From contig JANQDY010000223.1 of NCBI GenBank assembly GCA_028278625.1, positions 7,523 through 71,522 on the forward strand: DNA of 64,000 nt, written 5' to 3'. Positions 34,701 through 42,845 of this stretch are shown here, piece by piece (position 1 is the first letter of the stretch; every line of letters begins with the position of its first letter). Position numbers and translations under genes: made by a program. The stretch comes from Thermodesulfobacteriota bacterium. Its GTDB lineage: Bacteria > Desulfobacterota > DSM-4660 > Desulfatiglandales > Desulfatiglandaceae. The notes under the pieces are model-generated. The model did not search any database and was not told the origin of the DNA. It saw only the letters and a list, made by a program, of their open reading frames with translations.

Positions 34701-35951
34701 TTATTCCGCCGGCGTAGGGTTCAATTCGGACTCTTTGGGAAACATGGGCAAATACCGATAGGCCAGAGAAAACAGCAGAAATCCGTAACCGACAACCGCA
34801 AGGCCGATACCCCATTCCTGCCACGTGGGCAAATACCCCCAGAAACGGTCAAATGGCATGACCGGAACCGCCAGCGTGACAATAATAAAGAGAAACCGGT
34901 TCAGGACAATACCCGTACAGTTCAACAGACTGGCCAGGATGAGTGCCCCCTGGCTTTTTCTCCCGCCCGGTGTCAAAAGGATGATGGCGGGAAGAAGCCC
35001 ACAAAAGACCATCTCCGCAATGACCATCCATACACCATAGGGGCCTTCCCTGAAGAAATCCATGAACGTCAATCCCGCCCTTGGTACAATTCCGTAAGCC
35101 CAACCGAGATAATCGAAGGTCTTCAGAATGAGGTAAATGGCCAGCAGTCGCCCGGACAATTTGGCCAGAAACTCAATGGCGTCATCGGGAACCAGCTTTT
35201 TCCGTGCGAAAAATTCGGTCAGTTTGGTGCACAAAATGGTAAAGCAGGGGCCACAGGCAATGGCGGAAAGCACGAAGAGAAAAAAAGTCCAGGGCCAGAT
35301 ATAAAAGCCTTCACGGGCCGCGAAGGGTCTCGCGTACATCACTCCGAACATTCCTCCCAGTGACCCTTGGTGAAAAAAGGAGAGGAAAGTACCGGTCGCT
35401 GCGAAAACCGCCATGACTTCGTGCAGATTATGACCCAGAAATCTCAATTCCTTGACTTTCTGGATCTGCCGGTTTTCAAGAATCAGCGGAATGAATTCGA
35501 TGGCCAGAACCACCAAATAGCAGGTGATACAAAAGGACACTTCCACCAGCATGGAATGTATATTGGCATGCCAGAAAATAAACCAGCCACGAACGGGCTG
35601 ACCGATGTCGATGCCCAGCATGGCCATGGCACCGGAATAGCAGATGAATCCTATGACAACGGCCGTATTAATAATGCTCTTGAGTTCTTTACGGCCCATG
35701 ATATAGGTGAGAAAACCGGTAAAAAACGCCCCTGCGCCAAGGGCGATCACGGCCAAATCAATAACGATCCAGAGCGCAAAAGCAAATATATTGCTCATGT
35801 TGGTCTGGTTCAATCCCTTCCACAGACAGAGAAAAGCTGACAGCCCCCCCCAGGCCAGCAGTGCCAGCCACGGAAGCGTCCATAGAAAGAAGACCCCCGG
35901 CGAACATCTGTTAACGCCATGCGGTATTATTTGGGAATCCAACCTCATCAT
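34701..35951 (-). CDS. qrcD: menaquinone reductase membrane subunit QrcD (NrfD/PsrC family)
   Basis: A 416-residue polytopic protein of the NrfD family with about ten membrane helices; it should hold the menaquinone site of the Qrc complex. Visible family-like blocks include WFIFWHANIHSMLVEVSFCITCY and FLSFFHQGSLGGMFGV. AGGAGG precedes the ATG at 35951 (a second ATG follows directly). It lies 49 nt downstream of qrcC in the order qrcA-B-C-D described for sulfate reducers. Confidence 0.9.
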   Translation of the reverse strand: MMRLDSQIIPHGVNRCSPGVFFLWTLPWLALLAWGGLSAFLCLWKGLNQTNMSNIFAFALWIVIDLAVIALGAGAFFTGFLTYIMGRKELKSIINTAVVIGFICYSGAMAMLGIDIGQPVRGWFIFWHANIHSMLVEVSFCITCYLVVLAIEFIPLILENRQIQKVKELRFLGHNLHEVMAVFAATGTFLSFFHQGSLGGMFGVMYARPFAAREGFYIWPWTFFLFVLSAIACGPCFTILCTKLTEFFARKKLVPDDAIEFLAKLSGRLLAIYLILKTFDYLGWAYGIVPRAGLTFMDFFREGPYGVWMVIAEMVFCGLLPAIILLTPGGRKSQGALILASLLNCTGIVLNRFLFIIVTLAVPVMPFDRFWGYLPTWQEWGIGLAVVGYGFLLFSLAYRYLPMFPKESELNPTPAE

Positions 35952-36000
35952 TCATCCTCCTGACATTTGAGAGCATGTCAATTGCTTTACCCTTGTACGG

Positions 36001-36864
36001 TTAAAACTCGTCGCGGCCCGGCCATGTGGACCATTCTTCTTCGGCCCAGGTTCTGTTGACAACAGGCTCATATTCGCCGGGCAGGAAATTGTCTGCCAAC
36101 CTGCGCACCCAGTCCCGGCTGGACAGATAATATACTTTGGGCCCCGTACCGATCCGGGCCAGAATCCGGAAGGCATAGGGATGCTTGCTTAACTCTGACA
36201 CTTTGTGGTCCGGGTTATTCAGATCACCAAAGGTGATGGCTTCCGCCGGACAGGCTTCAGTACAGGCCGTGACATAATCACCTTCTTCAAGGGTTCTGCG
36301 GTCTTCCGCGTAGGCCTGGTTCTTGGCGCGCATCAATCGGTGGTGGCAGAAGCTACATTTTTCCACGACGCCCCTCATTCTGGGAGACACTTCCGGCGTC
36401 AAATAGCGATCCATCCCCTTGTCCTGGGGAAAGGCATCCCACCAGTTGAAATACCGTGCCCCGTAGGGGCATGCGGCCTGGCAGTACCGACAGCCGATAC
36501 AGCGGGTGTATATCTGGCTCACAATACCGGTATGGAAATCCAGTTTGGTTGCCGTTGACACACACACGGAAACGCAAGGGGGATGATGGTCGCAATGCAT
36601 GCAGGGCCGGGGAAAATAACTTATTTCCGTCCTGGGGAATTTTTTTCCATTGGAGATCTTATAGAGATTCATCCAAGTGATGGCACGTTCCTTATCACTC
36701 TGGTCACCTCGCACGGGCACATTGTTTTCCGCCGCACAGGCAACCATGCACGTGCCACATCCGGTGCATTTGTCAAGATCGATGACCATGCCATACTTCT
36801 GGCCGGACCCATGTTCGCCCTCGTGACCGGCTTCAAGCTTTTCGTGGCCATTTGATTTTTTCAT
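36001..36864 (-). CDS. qrcC: menaquinone reductase iron-sulfur subunit QrcC
   Basis: A 287-residue ferredoxin-like electron transfer subunit with four Cys groups: CTGCGTCMVAC, CMHCDHHPPCVSVC, CIGCRYCQAACP, and CSFC paired with CTEACP. This pattern is that of the NrfC/PsrB-like subunits with up to four clusters. There is no signal peptide (the N-terminus is hydrophilic and His-rich), so export would be by association with the Tat-exported QrcB. GAGGTAGCTC precedes the ATG, 12 nt after qrcB ends. Confidence 0.92.
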   Translation of the reverse strand: MKKSNGHEKLEAGHEGEHGSGQKYGMVIDLDKCTGCGTCMVACAAENNVPVRGDQSDKERAITWMNLYKISNGKKFPRTEISYFPRPCMHCDHHPPCVSVCVSTATKLDFHTGIVSQIYTRCIGCRYCQAACPYGARYFNWWDAFPQDKGMDRYLTPEVSPRMRGVVEKCSFCHHRLMRAKNQAYAEDRRTLEEGDYVTACTEACPAEAITFGDLNNPDHKVSELSKHPYAFRILARIGTGPKVYYLSSRDWVRRLADNFLPGEYEPVVNRTWAEEEWSTWPGRDEF

Positions 36865-36876
36865 GAGCTACCTCAT

Positions 36877-39354
36877 CTATGCCTTGGTTAACGTCACTGG
36901 CGTCTTCCACCAGAGCGGGTATCCGCTGACCGGATCATTTAAAGCCTTGACGATATTGTTCGGATTAACACCTTTATCTTTCTGGTATTCATCATAAGCC
37001 GTGTGACCAAATCCAAGGGGCATATAGACCATTCCTGGCATCGCTCCCTCAAAAAGGTCTATTCTCACCTGCAGCTTTCCTTCCGGTGACGCGACAACCG
37101 CCCGATCTCCCTGCTTTAGTTTGTATTTTGCCGCTGTTTCGGGGTTTATGGCCGCAAAGGATTCCTTTTTCAAAAGCTGTGTGTCAAAAATGGTCTTGTA
37201 CAAGAAGGGGGGTGATGGAATCCATCCGCCTGAGAGATTGATCATCTCATAGGGAACCATGAAAAGCGGATACTTGGAGCGATCCACACCCAGTTTGGGT
37301 GCCTCGTAGTGCCCCATAAACGCTTCCGTACCGGCAACGCCAATTCCCATCTGGTCAAGGGCCGCTTTTAGAGAAGACTGTGCCGCCCCATCGGCAACTG
37401 CCCGCTCAAGTTTCTGGCTGACAAACTCAAACTTTCCACTGGGTGTTTCAAAAACACCCTGCAACGATTTGGCGAGTGTTACCGGCTTGAACCACATGCC
37501 GCCCGCTGTCATCGCTTCCCACATTTCGTCAAAGGAATCGTAAGAGGGTTTCTCTGCGTTTCCGAGGGGCTTAAATCTCCAAGCGGGCTTTGAAGGATCG
37601 TAACGGACGAGTCCGTCACCCGCCTCAAAGAGCCCGTTTGCTCGAAGCTTGAGCACTTCTTCAAAGTCTTCCCATGGAAATGCGCTGCCCGTGTCATCCC
37701 CTATTGCCTTTGAAAGGGAAATAACCACATCGCCCGTGTTTCGTGTATTGTTGATCGGTTCGATCACCGGTCTTGAAAGCCCGTAAAGGGGATATTGCAG
37801 ACCCACGGGCCAGACAACGTCTTCCATCTTCTCAAGATAGCTATGGTCCGGCAGGATCAGATCCGCCATATTGGCTGTTTCATCACGGTACGGGGAAAAA
37901 CTCACTATGAACGGGATCTTTTCCAAAGCGTTCTTGAAACCGCCCCCGTCAGGCACGGTAAAGAACGGATTTGCGGAAAAAACGAGCAGGGTATCGATGG
38001 GAGATTTGTCACTACCGTTAATGGCGGCGGCAAAACGGTTGATAAGGCTTTGGCTGAACGGATAGGCTGTCGTTCCAGCACCATCTAGACGCGGCTTTTC
38101 AAGGCCTATGGCCGCCATGTCATCGGGTTCGAAGTCGGGCAGGGGTGAAAGGGGCACTGGATCGGGAAGGAGCACTCCACCCGGTTTGTTGATCCTTCCT
38201 AAGACGGCGTTAAGGCTTTGAACCGCCATAAATTCATAGAGGCTGCCGTTGAGATTGTTCTTCCCCTTTCCATAGACGGCCACGGGTGCCTTCGCCTTGC
38301 TGAATTCGTCCGCCAAGGCCAGAACCGTTTTGGCATCCACTCCGGTAATTCCCTCCACCTGGGCGGGGGAGTACTTTTCGGAAACAATCCTTTTGAAACC
38401 CGGGCGCTGTTTGCCGTCCGGTGACGTCAGGTCATCATAGCCGTAGGTGAAGCCTTTAAGAAACTGCTCGTCCACGCGCCCTTTCTTCATAAGAACATGG
38501 GCGATTCCCAGTGCCAGAGCGCCATCGGTTCCGGGTTTGGGAGCCACCCAGAAGCCCGCTTTGGAAGCCGTATTGGATGCCCTTGATTCAATCTGGACCA
38601 CTTTCGTTTTTCGCTTGGTTGGATTGCCGTCATGCCACATGCTCCAGGCGTTCATGACCCGGCCCGGAGCGCCCCACCCTTCCAGCAACCCGCATCCGAA
38701 ACTCAATATAAAATCGGAATTTTCCAGATCGTAGGCAGTGGGCCCGGGCTTTCCCGTCATCAGCAGATTGCCCATCTGATAGGTATCCGTAATGGTGCTG
38801 GGCTTCACATAGTTGGGGCTGCCAACGGCCCGCATGAATCTTTCAATGAGCAGACTGGTGGTCGTATTGGCAAAATTTCCGTCGATGGCCCCTAAAGCCT
38901 CAGGCGTTCCGGATTTCCGCAGGTCGGAGATGCGGCCCGCCAGTATGTCATAGGCTTCCCCCCAAGAGATATTCACAAACTCCCCGGCACCTCTTGCGCC
39001 GGCGCGTTTCATGGGACCCGGAAACCGCATATCGTCATCGTAGAGCAGTTGAAGACCACCCATTCCCACGGGGCAGATACCGCCTGGGTTAACGGGATAA
39101 TCGGTGCGTCCTTCGATTTTGACCGCCCGTTCCGCCACCTTTCTCACGAAAATACCGCACCCGCCGGGGCAGAGGTTGCAAATGGTGTTCTCTTCGGTCA
39201 CCTCTCCCGTGTCTGGAACAGGTACCCAAGGCCAATTCTGGGTCCATATGGCGGCATCATCCGTAAACTTCCAGGGTAGCGGCGTGACCTGAATTCCCAC
39301 AACTCCGCCAAGAGCAGCTGCGATGAAGTTTCTTCTGCTTATTTTCATGGTCAT
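36877..39354 (-). CDS. qrcB: menaquinone reductase molybdopterin-family subunit QrcB
   Basis: 825 residues from ATG 39354 (MTMKISRRNF), just after AAGGGGAAG; an ATG two codons on is equally possible. A twin-arginine signal (SRRNFIAAALGG) shows export to the periplasm. A 4Fe-4S motif (CNLCPGGC and later GGICPVG) opens a complex iron-sulfur molybdoenzyme fold. Family knowledge: characterised QrcB belongs to this superfamily but binds no molybdenum and acts structurally or in electron transfer. Overall length fits QrcB. It lies 7 nt from qrcA. Confidence 0.92.
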   Translation of the reverse strand: MTMKISRRNFIAAALGGVVGIQVTPLPWKFTDDAAIWTQNWPWVPVPDTGEVTEENTICNLCPGGCGIFVRKVAERAVKIEGRTDYPVNPGGICPVGMGGLQLLYDDDMRFPGPMKRAGARGAGEFVNISWGEAYDILAGRISDLRKSGTPEALGAIDGNFANTTTSLLIERFMRAVGSPNYVKPSTITDTYQMGNLLMTGKPGPTAYDLENSDFILSFGCGLLEGWGAPGRVMNAWSMWHDGNPTKRKTKVVQIESRASNTASKAGFWVAPKPGTDGALALGIAHVLMKKGRVDEQFLKGFTYGYDDLTSPDGKQRPGFKRIVSEKYSPAQVEGITGVDAKTVLALADEFSKAKAPVAVYGKGKNNLNGSLYEFMAVQSLNAVLGRINKPGGVLLPDPVPLSPLPDFEPDDMAAIGLEKPRLDGAGTTAYPFSQSLINRFAAAINGSDKSPIDTLLVFSANPFFTVPDGGGFKNALEKIPFIVSFSPYRDETANMADLILPDHSYLEKMEDVVWPVGLQYPLYGLSRPVIEPINNTRNTGDVVISLSKAIGDDTGSAFPWEDFEEVLKLRANGLFEAGDGLVRYDPSKPAWRFKPLGNAEKPSYDSFDEMWEAMTAGGMWFKPVTLAKSLQGVFETPSGKFEFVSQKLERAVADGAAQSSLKAALDQMGIGVAGTEAFMGHYEAPKLGVDRSKYPLFMVPYEMINLSGGWIPSPPFLYKTIFDTQLLKKESFAAINPETAAKYKLKQGDRAVVASPEGKLQVRIDLFEGAMPGMVYMPLGFGHTAYDEYQKDKGVNPNNIVKALNDPVSGYPLWWKTPVTLTKA

Positions 39355-39361
39355 CTTCCCC

Positions 39362-40078
39362 TTATTTGTGACAAACGAAACAGGCGTTGTTCTGTTTCTG
39401 TCCCTTTTCCGTGTGGCATCGGGCACAGTCATCCATCTTCATGCGGTCCGCATAGGTCTTGTTCCAATAGATCCCTGAAATATTCTTTCCCCATATTTCC
39501 TGACTGTATCCGGTTAAGCGGTTTTCAACGTACAACGGCAGCTTTTCGTTACTTGCAAAATCGCCGTGGCAGGTGGCACATTCGATCTCCCCCATTTTCA
39601 CATGGGCAATGTGGGAGAAATAGACACAGTCGGGTTGCTTTGAATACACGAACCATGGAATCTCTTTTTCAGGTTCAACGTAGTCCACCATAAACGCTTT
39701 TTCTTCCGGTGTTTCCCCCAGGGGAGATTCGGGATCATCGTGACATTCCGTACATTTCTCCAGTTTCGGAATGCCCGAAAAGGTCCCGTCATCCCGAAAC
39801 CAGTGGCAGCTCTCGCATTTTTCTTCGAGGGTCTCCCCTTCAATGCCGTCCACAATCTCTGAATCAAGGTGCAGCGCATGATTGAAATTTATGGGCTGCG
39901 GTTGTTTGGAATAGAGCAGTGCGGGGAATATGGCCCAACCTATAATCAGCGCAATGATCAGGCCCACAAGAAAAAAGCTGATGTCCTGAACAGCGAGATT
40001 GAGGTTGATCCACTTGGGGACCAGGTCGCCAATTGACGGCCGGTCTCCGCTCTCGGCGGAATTTGATTGGTTTTTCAT
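39362..40078 (-). CDS. qrcA: menaquinone reductase multihaem cytochrome c subunit QrcA
   Basis: 238 residues from ATG 40078, chosen for AAGAGG nine bases upstream; the frame is open to 40129. One N-terminal membrane helix (VGLIIALIIGWAIFPAL) anchors a periplasmic cytochrome. Five CxxCH haem sites are visible: CESCH, CTECH, CATCH, CARCH and CFVCH. Axial His candidates occur in FNHALH and FSHIAH. A lone Cys lies in DCVYFSH. Characterised QrcA is described as hexahaem, so one site seems absent or unusual. It receives electrons from periplasmic cytochrome c3. First gene of the qrc operon. Confidence 0.9.
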   Translation of the reverse strand: MKNQSNSAESGDRPSIGDLVPKWINLNLAVQDISFFLVGLIIALIIGWAIFPALLYSKQPQPINFNHALHLDSEIVDGIEGETLEEKCESCHWFRDDGTFSGIPKLEKCTECHDDPESPLGETPEEKAFMVDYVEPEKEIPWFVYSKQPDCVYFSHIAHVKMGEIECATCHGDFASNEKLPLYVENRLTGYSQEIWGKNISGIYWNKTYADRMKMDDCARCHTEKGQKQNNACFVCHK

Positions 40079-40247
40079 GGTTGTAAGCCTCTTGGATCCG
40101 GTTGTGGTTTGAAAAAAATAAGGGGCCAACAGTTTCGCGTATGTACCTGATTGCGCCTCATTTTGTCAAGTGAAAAACTGCACACCCCTTAAAACCAAGC
40201 CTCTTATACCGCACACTTTAAATCAGACCACCCCAAAAAAGGGTGAA

Positions 40248-40433
40248 CTAGATCCTTCTGATTTTTTTCCGTCGTCTTTTGGCGGCCTTGGCCTGTTTCT
40301 TCTTTTTCTGCACACTCGGCTTGTCATAAAACCGCCGCTCTTTGATTTCTGAAAAGAACCCTTCTTTTGTCAATTTCCTTTTCAGATCCTTGATTGCTTT
40401 TTCGATCTGATTATCACGTACAATTACTTTCAT
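40248..40433 (-). CDS. rpsU: 30S ribosomal protein S21
   Basis: 61 residues, very basic. N-terminal VIVRDNQIEKAIKDLKRK, then the RRFYDKPSVQKKKK block and an Arg/Lys-rich end, all typical of bS21. GACGAGG lies about ten bases before the ATG. A strong hairpin-plus-T-run lies only 35 nt upstream, so the gene is either read through from the small unit at 40563-40778 or uses a weak promoter that I cannot see. S21 helps the 30S subunit start translation. Confidence 0.95.
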   Translation of the reverse strand: MKVIVRDNQIEKAIKDLKRKLTKEGFFSEIKERRFYDKPSVQKKKKQAKAAKRRRKKIRRI

Positions 40434-40467
40434 AGAGACATAACCTCGTCCTTTAAATTCCTTTGGT

Positions 40468-40506
40468 AAAAAAAAAGCACCTCCTAATCAGGTAGAGATG
40501 CTTTTT
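40468..40506 (-). terminator. intrinsic terminator/attenuator upstream of rpsU
   Basis: Read on the minus strand: GCATCTC pairs with GAGGTGC (one G-T pair, extended by A-T pairs) around an 11-nt loop, followed by nine T. The plus strand also has five T after the stem, so it may work both ways. It ends the short unit with the 44-codon ORF and sits 35 nt before the rpsU start codon, a position suited to attenuation. Confidence 0.75.
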
Positions 40507-40562
40507 GCCGCCTTCAACAGCGGATCAATTCAGATTCTTCACCATCTGTTATGTGGGTACCG

Positions 40563-40697
40563 TCACATCGATATCGTTTCCACCTGTTGAATATGCGATG
40601 AATGTTCAAAAGCTCTCTTATCTGTGGAGGGGATGCAGCATCTGCCGGGACCGCAGGGCCAGGGAACAATATATTCAACGGTTATACCTACGGCCAT
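40563..40697 (-). CDS. 44-residue Cys-containing peptide gene upstream of rpsU
   Basis: A 44-codon ORF with AAAGGGGGTGATTCATT directly before its ATG, an almost ideal Shine-Dalgarno sequence. The product begins MAVGITVEYIVPWPC, continues GPGRCC, and ends in a hydrophilic His/Gln-rich part. Three Cys lie in PCGPGRCC (15, 20, 21), with four Pro around them. No family is recognised. A promoter with a 17-nt spacer lies 53 nt upstream and a terminator about 60 nt downstream, so it forms its own transcription unit between rlmD and rpsU. It could be a real small protein or a leader peptide whose translation controls read-through into rpsU. Confidence 0.55.
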   Translation of the reverse strand: MAVGITVEYIVPWPCGPGRCCIPSTDKRAFEHSSHIQQVETISM

Positions 40698-40749
40698 AAT
40701 GAATCACCCCCTTTACGAATATTGCTTCCTTCATTTCATTTAGCGCGCC

Positions 40750-40778
40750 AGTTTACCGCCAAATGAAATCCTTGTCAA
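40750..40778 (-). promoter_or_regulatory. promoter of the small unit upstream of rpsU
   Basis: On the minus strand: TTGACA (40778-40773), 17-nt spacer, TAAACT (40755-40750). It starts 20 nt after the rlmD stop. Predicted transcription start is near 40743, giving a leader of about 46 nt to the 44-codon ORF. Confidence 0.65.
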
Positions 40779-40797
40779 TCCTTTTCCTTCAAAGATC

Positions 40798-42189
40798 CTA
40801 TTTTCGGCGGGAGAGTTTGGCCACAGCTTCAATGTGGTAGGTATTCGGGAACATGTCAACCGGCTGTATTTCATTCAGTTCGTACCTCTCGGCCATCATT
40901 TCCAGATCCCTGGCAAGGGTTGCGGGATTACACGAGACATATACGATTCGGTCCGGGCCCATGTCCATCGTTTCCGCCAGAACGTCCTTGTGCATCCCCG
41001 CACGCGGCGGGTCAATGATGACGAGATCCGGCCTAAATCCGATCTGCCCAAGCTTTTCCCGTATATCACCACATATGAACCGACAATTATGAACGCCGTT
41101 TTCCTGGGCATTCCTTCCTGCATCCGCCGTTGCACTTTCACTGATCTCTATGCCCGTTACAGTGCGAACCCGGTTCGACAGAAATATGGGGATGGTTCCC
41201 GTCCCGCTGTAAAGGTCGAGGACCCGTTCTGTTCCTTTTGGATCGGCATAACGAAGGACCTGTTCATACAATTTCAGAGCGGCGCTTGTGTTGGTCTGAA
41301 AAAAGGAGTTTGCCGACACCCGGAAGCTGTAAGGGCCGATTTTGTCCTTAATAAAGCCATCTCCCACCAGTACTTTTTCTTTTTCTCCAACGGCAATGGC
41401 AGCTTTTCGCCTGGTGATATTATTGACAAAGGTCTTTATGCGGGAAAACTTGCTGCAAAGGAGGTGTGCCAGAGGTTGTATGGTTGCCTCATCATCTTCG
41501 GAGGTCACAAGGTTCACCATCCAATGATCAAAGGCCTTCGAATGCCGAATGGTCAAATACCGCCAGTAGCCTTCATGGCTTTTCAGACCGTAAACCGGTG
41601 AACTGGATTTTCTGACATACCGCCCGATCTCATTTAGAATTTCGTTTCCCGTCTGTTGCTGAAGAAGACAGGTTTGCATGTCTATGACTTTATGATAGGT
41701 TCCCGGAACGTGAAGACCCAGCGCAAAATCCCCGCCCTCTCCTTTTAAATGCAGTTCATGGGGAAGATACCAACGCCTGTCGGAAAAAGAAAACTCCATC
41801 TTGTTTCTGTATCCGAAGACATTCGACGAAGGCAAGAGGGGCCGAACCAATACGTCTTTCATGCCGGCGATATGTTCAAGCGGTTCTTTCACATGTTCTC
41901 TTTTGAAAACCAATTGTTTGTCATAGCTCACATGCTGCCACTGGCAACCGCCACAGTAACCCGCGTAAGGACATGGCGCATCAACGCGATCACAGGATGC
42001 ATCGAGCAATTCCATGAGGGTCGCCTCTGCATAATCTTTCTTTTTCTTGGTCACTTTGGCAAGGACCCTATCCCCGGGAACAGTCCCCCGTACAAAGATG
42101 ACAAACCCATCCAAGCGCGCAATGCCCCGGCCCCCATATGCCATTTTCTCAATAATCAGCTCAACTGTGTGTCCCTTTTTTAATTTCAT
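40798..42189 (-). CDS. rlmD: 23S rRNA (uracil-5-)-methyltransferase, RlmD/RumA family
   Basis: A 463-residue tRNA/rRNA m5U methyltransferase. An N-terminal TRAM domain (ELIIEKMAYGGRGIARLDG) precedes the 4Fe-4S cysteines (CDRVDAPCPYAGYCGGCQWQH, written here as four Cys spaced C-x6-C-x5-C-x2-C). The methyltransferase core carries LDLYSGTGTIPIF, and VSCNPATLARD contains the catalytic Cys. RlmD, RlmCD and related enzymes are hard to separate by eye, so the position modified (probably U1939) is inferred. No close operon partners on its 5' side. Confidence 0.88.
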   Translation of the reverse strand: MKLKKGHTVELIIEKMAYGGRGIARLDGFVIFVRGTVPGDRVLAKVTKKKKDYAEATLMELLDASCDRVDAPCPYAGYCGGCQWQHVSYDKQLVFKREHVKEPLEHIAGMKDVLVRPLLPSSNVFGYRNKMEFSFSDRRWYLPHELHLKGEGGDFALGLHVPGTYHKVIDMQTCLLQQQTGNEILNEIGRYVRKSSSPVYGLKSHEGYWRYLTIRHSKAFDHWMVNLVTSEDDEATIQPLAHLLCSKFSRIKTFVNNITRRKAAIAVGEKEKVLVGDGFIKDKIGPYSFRVSANSFFQTNTSAALKLYEQVLRYADPKGTERVLDLYSGTGTIPIFLSNRVRTVTGIEISESATADAGRNAQENGVHNCRFICGDIREKLGQIGFRPDLVIIDPPRAGMHKDVLAETMDMGPDRIVYVSCNPATLARDLEMMAERYELNEIQPVDMFPNTYHIEAVAKLSRRK

Positions 42190-42384
42190 TGTTCTTTTGC
42201 TTCATTCACCAGGAATATCTCTCGTTCCCCGGTCCATAAAGATCACCCGATTTTTTTAATGACGAAGGATGACTTTAATGATATCTATATCCAAAGTCAA
42301 TGTCATCTGAAGCCACAAAACACCCGCTGTTTTGAGGCGTGTCTTAAGAATCGGGGTCTCTGGCAGACCTATTTTGGAGTTGCC

Positions 42385-42759
42385 ATGGAAACAGAACATC
42401 CGAAACCGACGTTGAAACCGTTGCGCATCGTTTTTTTGTTCTTGTTGATGCTTCTGGTCTCTCCTCCGCCAACCTTATGCTCCCAGGGCGAATCGAACCA
42501 GAAAAACGACATCAACGAACGCATGGAATTGGCGCTGATCAAGGACAAAGATGTGGACGCCATTTTCATCGACGGCCATAAATACCGTGTCGATGAATCA
42601 ACCCTTATTTTTGACCCTTTAGGCAAAGAGATCCCTATTTGCGATCTCCCCGTTCCCTGTGAAGCACAGGTTGAGTTTAAAAATGTCGAAGGACTGGGAC
42701 CAGTTGTTCTTCGCATTGAAGTGCGGCGGCTTCTGGAAAACACGGATAATAAAGAGTGA
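42385..42759 (+). CDS. small exported hypothetical protein
   Basis: 124 residues from ATG 42385 (METEHPKP), chosen because GGAG stands six bases before it. The frame is open to an ATG at 42259 without a ribosome binding site. The start is followed by a hydrophobic segment (LRIVFLFLLMLLVSP) that looks like a signal peptide or anchor, then about 85 hydrophilic residues with two Cys (CDLPVPC). No family recognised. The C-terminal part (IFIDGHKYRVDESTLIFDPLG) resembles small periplasmic beta-rich proteins. It precedes recN on the same strand. Confidence 0.6.
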   Translation: METEHPKPTLKPLRIVFLFLLMLLVSPPPTLCSQGESNQKNDINERMELALIKDKDVDAIFIDGHKYRVDESTLIFDPLGKEIPICDLPVPCEAQVEFKNVEGLGPVVLRIEVRRLLENTDNKE

Positions 42760-42772
42760 TAGCCCCCAAGAG

Positions 42773-42792
42773 AGGGCGCAGGTTGGCGCCCT
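42773..42792 (+). terminator. GC-rich hairpin between the small exported protein and recN
   Basis: GGGCGC pairs with GCGCCC (plus one A-T pair) around the loop AGGTTG, 14 nt after the upstream stop. No T-tract follows, so it is a weak terminator at best, or a processing/stability element. Confidence 0.3.
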
Positions 42793-42845
42793 TCGGGAAC
42801 AACCATCTGAAAGAGAAGTGAATTCCGTAGCAGCCGCCATACCAA

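Noticed and set aside
34671..35840. Two plus-strand ORFs (230 and 157 codons) opposite qrcD
   Set aside because: Their composition (long Gln/Lys/Asn-rich runs) is that of antisense of a membrane protein gene; qrcD motifs and start signals are clear on the other strand.
40434..40562. Selenocysteine read-through of the TGA ending the 44-codon ORF upstream of rpsU
   Set aside because: The frame meets two more TGA codons within about 12 codons and the extension shows no sense; the hairpin downstream looks like a normal terminator.
42259..42384. 42-codon N-terminal extension of the small exported protein before recN
   Set aside because: No ribosome binding site at 42259, whereas GGAG is well placed before ATG 42385, which also puts a signal-like segment at the N-terminus.
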